A DNA stretch of 12,162 nucleotides, from the NCBI GenBank assembly GCA_934776915.1, contig CAKVNA010000012.1, forward strand, positions 1 to 12,162, written 5' to 3'. This DNA is from an uncultured Clostridia bacterium (lineage in GTDB: Bacteria; Bacillota; Clostridia; Christensenellales; UBA1242). Every line of letters starts with the position of its first letter. The stretch's first letter is position 1. The notes beneath the pieces are model-generated. The model was given only the letters and a program-made list of their open reading frames with translations, did not search any database and was not told where the DNA came from. Both the position numbers and the translations under genes were made by a program. Shown here piece by piece: positions 7,479-12,162 of this stretch.

Positions 7479-8330
7479 ATGATAAAATTTGGACCATCGG
7501 GCAATGGAGATTTGTTTTATGACCAAGGCTTCAAAAGTAGTCTTGATGCTCCTGGCTGGCTGAAAAATAGGGGGCTTACCGCTTATGAATATTCCTTTTC
7601 AAGAGGGTTTTCGCTAAGCGAATTTATGGCAAAAAGTCTTGGCGAAAAGTGCAAAGAAAATGGAATTGAAATTTCCGTTCATGCACCATATTACATAAAC
7701 ATTGCAAACCCAGACCCAAATATGATTGAAAAATCTTTTGGATATATAATCACAAGTTTAAAATATCTTAAAATTATGGGCGGACACAGATGTGTCTTTC
7801 ACCCAGGGACTTGTGGCGGAATGCCGAGAGGAGAAGCAGTAAAACTCTTAAAAGAAAACATGAAAAAATTGGTGGAACGCATTAAGGCGGAAAACCTTGA
7901 CTTTGACTTTCTTCTTTGCCCAGAAACTATGGGGAAAAGTCAACAACTTGGAACTTATGAGGAAGTGGGTGAAATTTGCACATATGCCGATTATCTTGTG
8001 CCAACACTAGATTTTGGACATATAAACGCTTTGACTCATGGCAGTTTGAACAGAACAGAAGATTATGAAAAGATTTTTAACTTCCTAATAGGCAAAATTG
8101 GCTATGAAAAGGTAAAAAAAGTGCATATCCACTTTTCAAAAATAGAATACGGGCCGAAAGGTGAGATTAAACATTTGACTTTTGAAGATAGAGATTATGG
8201 ACCGGAATTTCCACCACTGGCGAGGGCTTTGAAAAACTTAAAACTTGAACCAGTGATTATTTGCGAGTCACATGGCACGCAGGCTGAAGATGCGGGCGAA
8301 ATGAAAAATTATTATTTTAAGGAGAACTAA
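7479..8330 (+). CDS. Endonuclease IV-like (AP endonuclease family 2) TIM-barrel protein
   Basis: The 283-residue protein belongs to the family of zinc-dependent endonuclease IV (Nfo), which cuts DNA at abasic sites in base excision repair. Most metal ligands are visible by alignment with E. coli Nfo: H68 in SVHAP, H108 in FHPG, E149 in CPET, D178 and H181 in LDFGH, H216 in VHIHFS, H232, and E263 in ICES. The Asp of the canonical DxH pair before H232 is replaced (GEIKH), as I remember for a clostridial subfamily that begins KFGPSGNG. Function as an AP endonuclease is therefore plausible but not certain; such TIM barrels also include sugar isomerases. Its ribosome binding site AAAGGAG overlaps the truB stop, and it is 3 bases from yebC, so it is in the same operon. 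Confidence 0.82.
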   Translation: MIKFGPSGNGDLFYDQGFKSSLDAPGWLKNRGLTAYEYSFSRGFSLSEFMAKSLGEKCKENGIEISVHAPYYINIANPDPNMIEKSFGYIITSLKYLKIMGGHRCVFHPGTCGGMPRGEAVKLLKENMKKLVERIKAENLDFDFLLCPETMGKSQQLGTYEEVGEICTYADYLVPTLDFGHINALTHGSLNRTEDYEKIFNFLIGKIGYEKVKKVHIHFSKIEYGPKGEIKHLTFEDRDYGPEFPPLARALKNLKLEPVIICESHGTQAEDAGEMKNYYFKEN

Positions 8331-8333
8331 ATT

Positions 8334-9074
8334 ATGTCAGGACATTCAAAATGGCACAATATTCAAGCAACAAAAAACAAGGTAGACGCCGTTAGAGGAA
8401 AAATTTTTACAAAAATAGGCAGAGAAATTGCTGTCGCAGTTAAAATGGGCGGGGCAGACCCAAATAACAACGCCAGCCTTCGTGCAGTTATCGCAAAGGC
8501 AAAACAAAACAATATGCCAAACGACAATATCACAAGGTCAATAAAGAAGGCAAGTGGTGAACTTGGCAATGTGAACTATGAAGAAATTACATATGAAGGA
8601 TATGGTGTTGGCGGAAGTGCACTTATCGTCAAATGCCTAACAGACAACAAAAATAGAACAGCAGGTGATGTAAGACACGCTTTTGACAAACACGGCGGCA
8701 GTTTGGGCGCAGTGGGCTGCGTGAGTTATCTTTTTGACAACAAGGGCGTTATGATTTTTGAAAACAAAGATATTGACGAAGAAAAACTTATCGACATGTG
8801 TCTTGAAGCAGAGGCAGAAGATGTGATAAATGATGGAGATGTGTTTCAAATTATCACCGCTCCAAGCGACTTTAACAAAGTGAAGGAAGCGCTTGAAGGG
8901 CAAGGGCTTAACTTTGTGTCGGCTGAAGTGACAATGATTCCTCAAAACACAATTGACCTTCCAGAAAACCAATTACCAACATTTGAGAAACTGCTTGATA
9001 CCCTTGAAGACCTTGATGATGTGCAAGATGTGTATCACAATGTAAACCTTCCAGATGAAGAGGAAGAAGAATAA
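8334..9074 (+). CDS. yebC: YebC/PmpR/TACO1 family protein
   Basis: The 246-residue protein has the hallmark start [27 protein letters not shown]. It continues with [59 protein letters not shown] and [14 protein letters not shown], all diagnostic for the YebC family. Members were long annotated as DNA-binding transcriptional regulators. More recent work on bacterial and mitochondrial homologues (TACO1) supports a role at the ribosome in translation through proline-rich stretches, which would fit the translation genes upstream. The C-terminus is a run of Asp/Glu. AAGGAG at 8319-8324 lies 9 bases before the ATG and overlaps the end of the previous gene. A strong terminator follows directly, so this is the last gene of the plus-strand block. 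Confidence 0.96.
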   Translation: [246 protein letters not shown]

Positions 9075-9077
9075 ATA

Positions 9078-9112
9078 AAAAAATCTCAGTCACAAAAGTG
9101 ATTGAGATTTTT
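9078..9112. terminator. Bidirectional intrinsic terminator between yebC and tRNA-Ala
   Basis: TCTCAGTCAC (9084-9093) pairs with GTGATTGAGA (9098-9107), one G-T wobble, around an AAAA loop. A-run 9077-9082 and T-run 9108-9113 flank the stem, so it works as a U-tailed terminator for yebC on the plus strand and for the convergent tRNA-Ala on the minus strand. Confidence 0.88.
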
Positions 9113-9188
9113 TGGTGGAGATAAGCGGTCTCGAACCGCTGACCTTTTGAATGCCATTCAAACGCTCTACCAACTGAGCTATACCCCC
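9113..9188 (-). tRNA. tRNA-Ala(GGC)
   Basis: The minus strand folds into a complete 76-base cloverleaf with encoded CCA. The acceptor stem GGGGGTA/TATCTCC contains the G3-U70 wobble that defines alanine identity, with discriminator A73. The anticodon loop ATGGCAT gives anticodon GGC, reading GCC and GCU codons. The T-arm is AGCGG-TTCGAGA-CCGCT. It stands alone, with its own promoter at 9202-9230 and the terminator immediately after the CCA. Confidence 0.97.
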
Positions 9189-9201
9189 ATATTTCAATGT
9201 T

Positions 9202-9230
9202 ATTATAACAGAGATTTGTTACATTGTCCA
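9202..9230 (-). promoter_or_regulatory. Promoter of tRNA-Ala
   Basis: Reading the minus strand, TGGACA (9230-9225) and a perfect TATAAT (9207-9202) are 17 bases apart. The predicted start is about 6-8 bases before the tRNA 5' end, giving a very short leader for RNase P. Confidence 0.8.
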
Positions 9231-9239
9231 CAACTTTTT

Positions 9240-9320
9240 GGGGCGACAGCGAATTTTTCTGCGAAAAATTCGGCAAAATCGTCCGATTTTGCCGCAAAAC
9301 TCCGTTTTGCCTGTCGCCCC
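9240..9320. repeat. 81-base fully palindromic four-way-junction element
   Basis: The outer arms GGGGCGACAG (9240-9249) and CTGTCGCCCC (9311-9320) are perfect inverted repeats. Between them lie three contiguous perfect hairpins. These are CGAATTTTTC/GAAAAATTCG (9250-9272, loop TGC), GCAAAATCG/CGATTTTGC (9273-9292) and GCAAAAC/GTTTTGC (9294-9310, loop TCC). The junctions contain no unpaired bases, apart from a G or C that two stems can share. Either DNA strand or its RNA would form a perfect cruciform. It lies 33 bases past the sigF stop and just upstream of the tRNA-Ala promoter. There is no U-run on either side, no flanking target-site duplication and no open frame of note. It could be a MITE-like or REP-like dispersed element, a structured RNA or an insulating palindrome at the end of the spoIIA operon. 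Confidence 0.8.
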
Positions 9321-9353
9321 ACAATCACAATCATTCGCTAGGGGCAGAAATTT

Positions 9354-10082
9354 TTAATTCATATTTCCGAGGTTATTTTTTAGGCGGGAGAGAAGTTTGC
9401 TTTCCCGCCTGCTTATTTGCACTTGCGACACACCTAGCATTTGGGCAACCTCTGTTTGAGTTTTGTCCCTAAAATAGCGAAGAATTAACAATTTTCTGTC
9501 CTTTTCGTCAAGGGTGGAAAGTAGGTCATTGATAACAATGTGACTTAATAGTTCGTCTGTGGTGTCACCTTGCGAAAGTTTGTCCAAAACAGTTGTAGAG
9601 GAGTCATCTTTGCCAGCGGAGTCATAAAGAGATAGTGGCATTTTGGCTGATTCCATAACAAACATCAGCTCGCTTTCGTCAATTTGAAATTTCTCTGCAA
9701 TTTCTCGTGGGGTGGGGGTTGTTGAATCTTCTTGACGGCATTGTTCAATATACTTTTGAATAGAATAGTAAAGAGTTTTTGTGGAACGAGAAACTTTTAT
9801 ACTTCCATCATCACGCAAAAACCGTTTAATTTCGCCCGCAATCATTGGCACTGCATATGTGGAAAATTTGACACCAAAAGAAACATCAAAGTTGTTTATT
9901 GCCTTTGCAAAACCCAGACAACCTAATTGAAAAAGGTCATCATATTCAACCCCCTTGTTTTTGTATCTTCGCACAATGGACTTGACAAGTGGGGAATTTT
10001 CTTCAATCAATCTGTTTTTTGCATCCTCGTCACCAGACTTTGCAAGCGTCAAGAGATTTAGAGTGGTTTTATTGTCCAGCAT
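9354..10082 (-). CDS. sigF: Forespore sigma factor SigF
   Basis: Sigma-F is the first compartment-specific sigma factor of sporulation, active in the forespore after asymmetric division. The 242 residues form a sigma-70 family protein of the SigF/SigG/SigB group. Region 2 (about 31-100) contains DDLFQLGCLGFAKAINNFD, FSTYAVPMIAGEIKRFLRDDG and KVSRS, which are characteristic of sporulation sigma factors. Region 3 follows, and region 4 has a helix-turn-helix QTEVAQMLGVSQVQISRRE at about 209-227. The position directly after spoIIAA and spoIIAB, with a 3-base gap from spoIIAB, identifies it as SigF rather than SigG. GGTGAG precedes the ATG. The protein is expected to be held inactive by SpoIIAB. 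Confidence 0.96.
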   Translation of the reverse strand: MLDNKTTLNLLTLAKSGDEDAKNRLIEENSPLVKSIVRRYKNKGVEYDDLFQLGCLGFAKAINNFDVSFGVKFSTYAVPMIAGEIKRFLRDDGSIKVSRSTKTLYYSIQKYIEQCRQEDSTTPTPREIAEKFQIDESELMFVMESAKMPLSLYDSAGKDDSSTTVLDKLSQGDTTDELLSHIVINDLLSTLDEKDRKLLILRYFRDKTQTEVAQMLGVSQVQISRRESKLLSRLKNNLGNMN

Positions 10083-10085
10083 TTC

Positions 10086-10538
10086 TCACCCCAGTTGCAA
10101 AACATTTTCTTCGCATGATTTTATTGTTTTTGTAAGTGTAACAAGAACGCCTTTGTCTTCGTTTTTGACATTTAGATTGTCCATAAAACTCTCCATAACC
10201 GTAAAGCCCATGCCACTTCTGTCACTTGTGCCAGCGGTGGTAAAAAATGGGCGTTTGGCTTGCTCAATGTCCTTTATACCAACGCCAAAGTCACGAATTT
10301 CAATTTTTACACAGTCATTGTATATTGTGGTTGTGATTATAATGTCGCCTTTTTGTGATGTTGGATAGGCATGCACAATGCAATTTGTGACCGCTTCTGA
10401 CACCGCTGTTTTGATGTCTGTCAGTTCGTCCATTGTTGGATTAAGCGACATGCAAAAACCTGCAACAGAAGCCCTTGCAAAGCTCTCATTTTGCGACAAT
10501 GCCTTAAATTTTAGTTCCATTTTGTTAATTTCTTTCAT
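10086..10538 (-). CDS. spoIIAB: Anti-sigma-F factor and serine kinase SpoIIAB
   Basis: SpoIIAB binds and inhibits SigF and phosphorylates SpoIIAA on a serine. The 150 residues show the GHKL ATPase fold: the N-box SEAVTNCIVHAY at 47-58, the G1 box DFGVGI at 83-88 and the G2 box SGMGFTVM at 108-115. The ALSQNESFARASVAGF segment is nearly the same as in Bacillus subtilis and includes the Arg (here Arg22) of the sigma and SpoIIAA contact surface. PTMDELTDIKTAVSEA is also family-typical. The ATG at 10538 is preceded by AAGGAG, which overlaps the stop of spoIIAA. An internal Met7 would match the Bacillus N-terminus better but has no comparable ribosome binding site. Confidence 0.97.
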   Translation of the reverse strand: MKEINKMELKFKALSQNESFARASVAGFCMSLNPTMDELTDIKTAVSEAVTNCIVHAYPTSQKGDIIITTTIYNDCVKIEIRDFGVGIKDIEQAKRPFFTTAGTSDRSGMGFTVMESFMDNLNVKNEDKGVLVTLTKTIKSCEENVLQLG

Positions 10539-10550
10539 ATTTTTTCTCCT

Positions 10551-10859
10551 TTAAGAAATTTTGGGCATAATGTCATAAAGCCCAGTGAGTTTAAAAATCT
10601 TTTCTGCATGATAGGAAGGGTTTGAAATGAAGATGCTTACGCCTTTATCTTTCATTTTTTTGTATCTTCCAATAAGCACGCCTATGCCGGTTGAGTCCAT
10701 AAATTTAAGTTCCGATAGGTCAATTATTATTTGCTTTGAAATGGTGGTTGTAAAAATGTCATCTAGCGTTTTGCTGGTTTCTTTTGCCGTATGCTCGTCG
10801 AGTTCGCCATCTAGCATGACAAAAAGCACATTGTTATAGTTTCTGTATTTAATGTTCAA
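10551..10859 (-). CDS. spoIIAA: Anti-sigma-F factor antagonist SpoIIAA
   Basis: SpoIIAA is the STAS-domain anti-anti-sigma factor; in its unphosphorylated form it binds SpoIIAB and frees SigF. The 102 residues show DGELDEHTAKE near the N-terminus and the phosphorylation motif FMDSTGIGVLIGRYK, with Ser56 as the site SpoIIAB is expected to phosphorylate. The C-terminal helix EKIFKLTGLYDIMP is typical. The start codon is TTG (10857-10859), supported by GGAGAG directly upstream on the minus strand. It is the first gene of the operon. The 217-base region before it carries a possible -10 box (TATTAT/TATAAA at 10882-10890), but I see no convincing sigma-H promoter. Confidence 0.96.
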   Translation of the reverse strand: MNIKYRNYNNVLFVMLDGELDEHTAKETSKTLDDIFTTTISKQIIIDLSELKFMDSTGIGVLIGRYKKMKDKGVSIFISNPSYHAEKIFKLTGLYDIMPKIS

Positions 10860-10971
10860 TTTTCTCTCCTTTTAATTTAATTTTATAATAGACCAACCCG
10901 CACCGCAAAGATTGGAAAATAACGCAAAAATATGGGGGAATGTGTAGAAAGTGGGGAAGGAAAATATGGCT

Positions 10972-11025
10972 AAAAACACAAAAAACATAAAAAATTAAAA
11001 AAAAATTATAAAAAAGCAAAAAAAA
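10972..11025 (+). promoter_or_regulatory. A-rich tract upstream of the tRNA operon promoter (UP-element-like)
   Basis: About 54 bases are overwhelmingly A with scattered T, C and G, ending directly before the -35 box at 11028. Such tracts bind the C-terminal domain of the RNA polymerase alpha subunit at stable-RNA promoters. The rest of the spacer back to spoIIAA (10862-10971) holds no gene. Confidence 0.5.
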
Positions 11026-11027
11026 TG

Positions 11028-11056
11028 TTGACAATGTTGAAAGTTTATTGTAATAT
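11028..11056 (+). promoter_or_regulatory. Promoter of the six-tRNA operon
   Basis: A perfect -35 TTGACA (11028-11033) and a -10 TAATAT (11051-11056) are separated by 17 bases. The expected start near 11063 is about 14 bases before tRNA-Pro. It is divergent from spoIIAA. Confidence 0.85.
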
Positions 11057-11076
11057 TTAAGAGCATTTTGAGGTTT

Positions 11077-11152
11077 CGGGGTGTAGCGCAGTTGGTAGCG
11101 CACGTGGTTTGGGACCATGGGGCCGGGAGTTCGAGTCTCTTCACCCCGACCA
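11077..11152 (+). tRNA. tRNA-Pro(TGG)
   Basis: A full cloverleaf of 76 bases with acceptor stem CGGGGTG/CACCCCG, discriminator A and encoded CCA. Anticodon stem CGTGG/CCATG encloses the loop TTTGGGA, giving anticodon TGG. The T-loop is TTCGAGT. It is the first tRNA of the operon. Confidence 0.97.
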
Positions 11153-11163
11153 AAATGTTAAGC

Positions 11164-11240
11164 GGGCCTTTAGCTCAGTTGGTTAGAGCAACCGGCTCAT
11201 AACCGGTCGGTCCGGGGTTCAAGTCCCTGAAGGCCCACCA
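11164..11240 (+). tRNA. CAT-anticodon tRNA, probably tRNA-Ile2 (lysidine-modified) rather than Met
   Basis: A 77-base cloverleaf with anticodon stem ACCGG/CCGGT and loop CTCATAA, anticodon CAT. It lacks the C1-A72 mismatch of initiator tRNA. The acceptor stem GGGCCTT/AAGGCCC has C4-G69 and C5-G68, reported recognition features of the lysidine synthase TilS. The body closely resembles my recollection of the Bacillus tRNA-Ile(CAT), which begins GGACCTTTAGCTCAG. It therefore probably reads AUA after C34 is converted to lysidine. An elongator Met tRNA remains possible. Confidence 0.85.
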
Positions 11241-11279
11241 TTGTGCTTATAGGCACTGTATTTTGAAGTCAAAACATAT

Positions 11280-11356
11280 GGCTCGGTAGTTCAGTTGGTT
11301 AGAACGCCGCCCTGTCACGGCGGAGGTCGAGAGTTCGAGTCTCTTCCGAGTCGCCA
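11280..11356 (+). tRNA. tRNA-Asp(GTC)
   Basis: A 77-base cloverleaf with acceptor GGCTCGG/CCGAGTC (one G-U pair), discriminator G73 as expected for Asp, and encoded CCA. Anticodon stem CCGCC/GGCGG encloses CTGTCAC, anticodon GTC. T-arm GAGAG-TTCGAGT-CTCTT. Confidence 0.97.
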
Positions 11357-11376
11357 TTACGATTTCAAAATCGTAA
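11357..11376 (+). repeat. Perfect hairpin in the tRNA-Asp/tRNA-Phe spacer
   Basis: TTACGATTT (11357-11365) and AAATCGTAA (11368-11376) are exact inverted repeats around CA, starting at the base after the tRNA-Asp CCA. There is no U-run after it, so it is more likely a transcript-processing or spacer structure than a terminator. Confidence 0.6.
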
Positions 11377-11384
11377 ACCCGCAA

Positions 11385-11460
11385 GCCTTGGTAGCTCAGT
11401 CGGTAGAGCAAGGGACTGAAAATCCCTGTGTCGGTGGTTCGATTCCGCCCCAAGGCACCA
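11385..11460 (+). tRNA. tRNA-Phe(GAA)
   Basis: A 76-base cloverleaf with acceptor GCCTTGG/CCAAGGC, discriminator A and encoded CCA. Anticodon stem AGGGA/TCCCT encloses CTGAAAA, anticodon GAA. T-arm GGTGG-TTCGATT-CCGCC. Confidence 0.97.
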
Positions 11461-11486
11461 AAAGGGTATAGAAGCGGGAAGAATAT

Positions 11487-11561
11487 GCTAGTGTGGCTCA
11501 ATGGTAGAGCAGCTGATTTGTAATCAGCCGGTTGTTGGTTCGATTCCGACCACTAGCTCCA
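11487..11561 (+). tRNA. tRNA-Thr(TGT)
   Basis: A 75-base cloverleaf with acceptor GCTAGTG/CACTAGC, discriminator T73 as in Bacillus threonine tRNAs, and encoded CCA. Anticodon stem GCTGA/TCAGC encloses TTTGTAA, anticodon TGT. T-arm GTTGG-TTCGATT-CCGAC. Confidence 0.96.
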
Positions 11562-11582
11562 GTCGCAGTGATATCCACCCAA

Positions 11583-11606
11583 ATAATATCCCGCAAGGGA
11601 CATTAT
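11583..11606 (+). repeat. GCAA-tetraloop hairpin in the tRNA-Thr/tRNA-Tyr spacer
   Basis: ATAAT-A-TCCC (11583-11592) pairs with GGGA-C-ATTAT (11597-11606), with a single A-C mismatch, around a GCAA loop, which is a stable GNRA tetraloop in RNA. No U-run follows. Confidence 0.5.
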
Positions 11607-11631
11607 AACCACCATATTGCTGTGGCGAAAT

Positions 11632-11716
11632 GGGTAGGTTGCAGAGCGGTCAAATGCAACGGACTGTAAATCCGTCGGCTTAGCCTTCGATGGTCCGAAT
11701 CCATCCCTGCCCACCA
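11632..11716 (+). tRNA. tRNA-Tyr(GTA)
   Basis: An 85-base class II tRNA with acceptor GGGTAGG/CCTGCCC (one T-G pair), discriminator A73 and encoded CCA. Anticodon stem ACGGA/TCCGT encloses CTGTAAA, anticodon GTA. The long variable arm folds as GGC-TTA-GCC, and the D-loop has the AGCGGTCAAA pattern of tyrosine tRNAs. The T-stem GATGG/CCATC is intact, but the T-loop is TCCGAAT instead of TTCGAAT, so position 55 is C. This would prevent pseudouridine formation at 55 in this tRNA. It is the last tRNA of the operon. Confidence 0.95.
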
Positions 11717-11725
11717 AAACAAAAT

Positions 11726-11757
11726 AAATCCGAACACGATAGTGGACGGATTTTTTT
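11726..11757 (+). terminator. Intrinsic terminator of the tRNA operon
   Basis: AAATCCG (11726-11732) pairs with CGGATTT (11747-11753), with an inner CAC/GTG stem around GATA, followed by a T-run from 11751 to 11757. It starts 10 bases after the tRNA-Tyr CCA. Confidence 0.85.
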
Positions 11758-11771
11758 GTTTCACAATGATA

Positions 11772-11822
11772 TTTGCTCTGACGAGCAAGAGAAATTGCTA
11801 TGCAATGAAATTCTTTTTGAAT
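11772..11822. repeat. Cluster of three small palindromes
   Basis: TTGCTC-TGAC-GAGCAA (11773-11788), ATTGC-TAT-GCAAT (11794-11806) and ATTC-TTTTT-GAAT (11810-11822) follow each other with spacers of 3-5 bases. The region between the two terminators otherwise holds no gene. Confidence 0.45.
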
Positions 11823-11833
11823 ATATGTTCCGC

Positions 11834-11875
11834 AAAAAAACTCCCCCAAGGCGTATTGCTTGTGGGGGAGTTTTT
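11834..11875 (-). terminator. Intrinsic terminator of the minus-strand gene at the right edge
   Basis: ACTCCCCCA (11840-11848) pairs with TGGGGGAGT (11863-11871), and the stem continues inward as AGGC/GCTT around GTATT. Seven As at 11834-11840 give a U-run on the minus strand, and TTTTT at 11871-11875 gives one on the plus strand. It lies 8 bases past the stop of the minus-strand gene. Confidence 0.85.
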
Positions 11876-11883
11876 GTATATGT

Positions 11884-12162
11884 TTAACCTTGTCTATAGA
11901 TTTTTCCCGAGAAGTCGGCGTAGGTTCCGTTAGTTGTGCTGGTTACTCTGATTGTATATGAGGAACCACCGTTAGTTGCTCTGCAAAATGAGGAGAATGA
12001 TGTTGGTGGTTTTCCGGATATATACCAACTAAAATATTTGTATGCTCGGATTTTTATTTGAGATTTGCTTTCATCTATTGAGCAAGATAGACTCCCTGCA
12101 TCTGAGTTGTGAGTTATAACAGATGCCGTCCAACTTCCACTTCCTTTTGAAATGTTTAAAAC
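11884..12162 (-). CDS. C-terminal end of a Ser/Thr/Asn-rich, probably extracellular protein (start outside window)
   Basis: An uninterrupted frame enters from the right edge on the minus strand and ends at TAA 11884-11886, giving 92 residues. I do not recognise the family. The segment is rich in Ser, Thr, Gly and Asn and has alternating beta-strand-like stretches (SWTASVITHNSD, SSYTIRVTSTTNGTYADFSGKIYRQG). This is the composition of bacterial Ig-like or other surface repeat domains. Two Cys residues (Cys27 and Cys60) could form a disulfide. There is no visible LPXTG motif or C-terminal membrane anchor, so if exported it would be secreted or held by N-terminal domains. A strong terminator follows at 11834-11875, which supports this frame as a real gene. 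Confidence 0.7.
   Translation of the reverse strand, partial: VLNISKGSGSWTASVITHNSDAGSLSCSIDESKSQIKIRAYKYFSWYISGKPPTSFSSFCRATNGGSSYTIRVTSTTNGTYADFSGKIYRQG

Noticed and set aside
8908..9324. A 138-codon minus-strand frame across the yebC end, the tRNA-Ala and the palindrome
   Set aside because: It runs through a tRNA gene, a terminator and the four-way-junction element and is antisense to yebC; no coding signature.
9228..9332. Target-site duplication around the palindromic element
   Set aside because: The sequences touching the two ends (ACTTTTT and ACAATCA) do not match; a shared CACAA is not at equal distances.
9102..9341. A plus-strand frame across tRNA-Ala and the palindromic element
   Set aside because: It is explained by the antisense of the tRNA and by the inverted repeats; no ribosome binding site.
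10849..11118. A minus-strand frame covering the spoIIAA/tRNA-Pro spacer
   Set aside because: It begins within tRNA-Pro and crosses the divergent promoter; its Phe/Tyr/Leu-rich translation reflects the T-rich strand of the A-tract.
11614..11640. Possible remnant of a tRNA-Leu D-arm (GTGGCGAAATGGGTAG) before tRNA-Tyr
   Set aside because: Part of the match is the acceptor stem of the intact tRNA-Tyr, and no other tRNA-Leu parts are present.
11553..11849. Frames across tRNA-Tyr and its flanks on both strands
   Set aside because: They overlap tRNA genes and terminators and show no protein family features.

Overview
The window is a low-GC chromosomal segment from an endospore-forming member of the Bacillota, most likely a Clostridia-type uncultured lineage. 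The evidence is a complete spoIIAA-spoIIAB-sigF operon, the classic rimP-nusA-rnpM-infB-rbfA cluster, AAGGAG-type ribosome binding sites, AT-rich spacers and a tRNA cluster with encoded CCA ends. No finer placement can be supported from the sequence alone.

Layout. Positions 2-184 hold the C-terminal end of a DEDD-type (DnaQ/PolC-like) 3'-5' exonuclease. After a 250-base spacer with a strong sigma-A-type promoter and a 10-bp leader hairpin comes a plus-strand translation and ribosome-maturation operon: rimP, nusA, rnpM (ylxR), infB and rbfA. Next, behind hairpin-containing spacers, are nrnA, truB, an endonuclease IV-like TIM-barrel gene and yebC. The ylxQ gene usually found between rnpM and infB, and the ribF gene usually found after truB, are both absent. 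A bidirectional terminator at 9078-9112 closes this block.

On the minus strand lie a solitary tRNA-Ala(GGC) with its own near-consensus promoter and, beyond an 81-base palindromic element, the spoIIA operon (spoIIAA, spoIIAB, sigF). This operon makes the first forespore-specific sigma factor together with its anti-sigma kinase and anti-anti-sigma factor. Divergent from it, a consensus promoter with an A-rich upstream tract drives a six-tRNA operon: Pro(TGG), a CAT-anticodon tRNA that looks like Ile2, Asp(GTC), Phe(GAA), Thr(TGT) and Tyr(GTA). The window ends inside a minus-strand gene for a Ser/Thr/Asn-rich, probably extracellular protein, with its terminator at 11834-11875.

The most unusual structure is at 9240-9320: 81 bases that fold completely into a four-way junction, with a 10-bp closing stem and three perfect hairpins and no unpaired junction bases. 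Other points of interest are a tRNA-Tyr with C instead of U at position 55 (the target of TruB, which is encoded in the same window), an exonuclease-only gene end where PolC would be expected, FGQN repeats in the IF-2 N-terminal linker, a perfect 15-bp AT palindrome before truB, and small perfect hairpins in several tRNA spacers and downstream of the tRNA operon.
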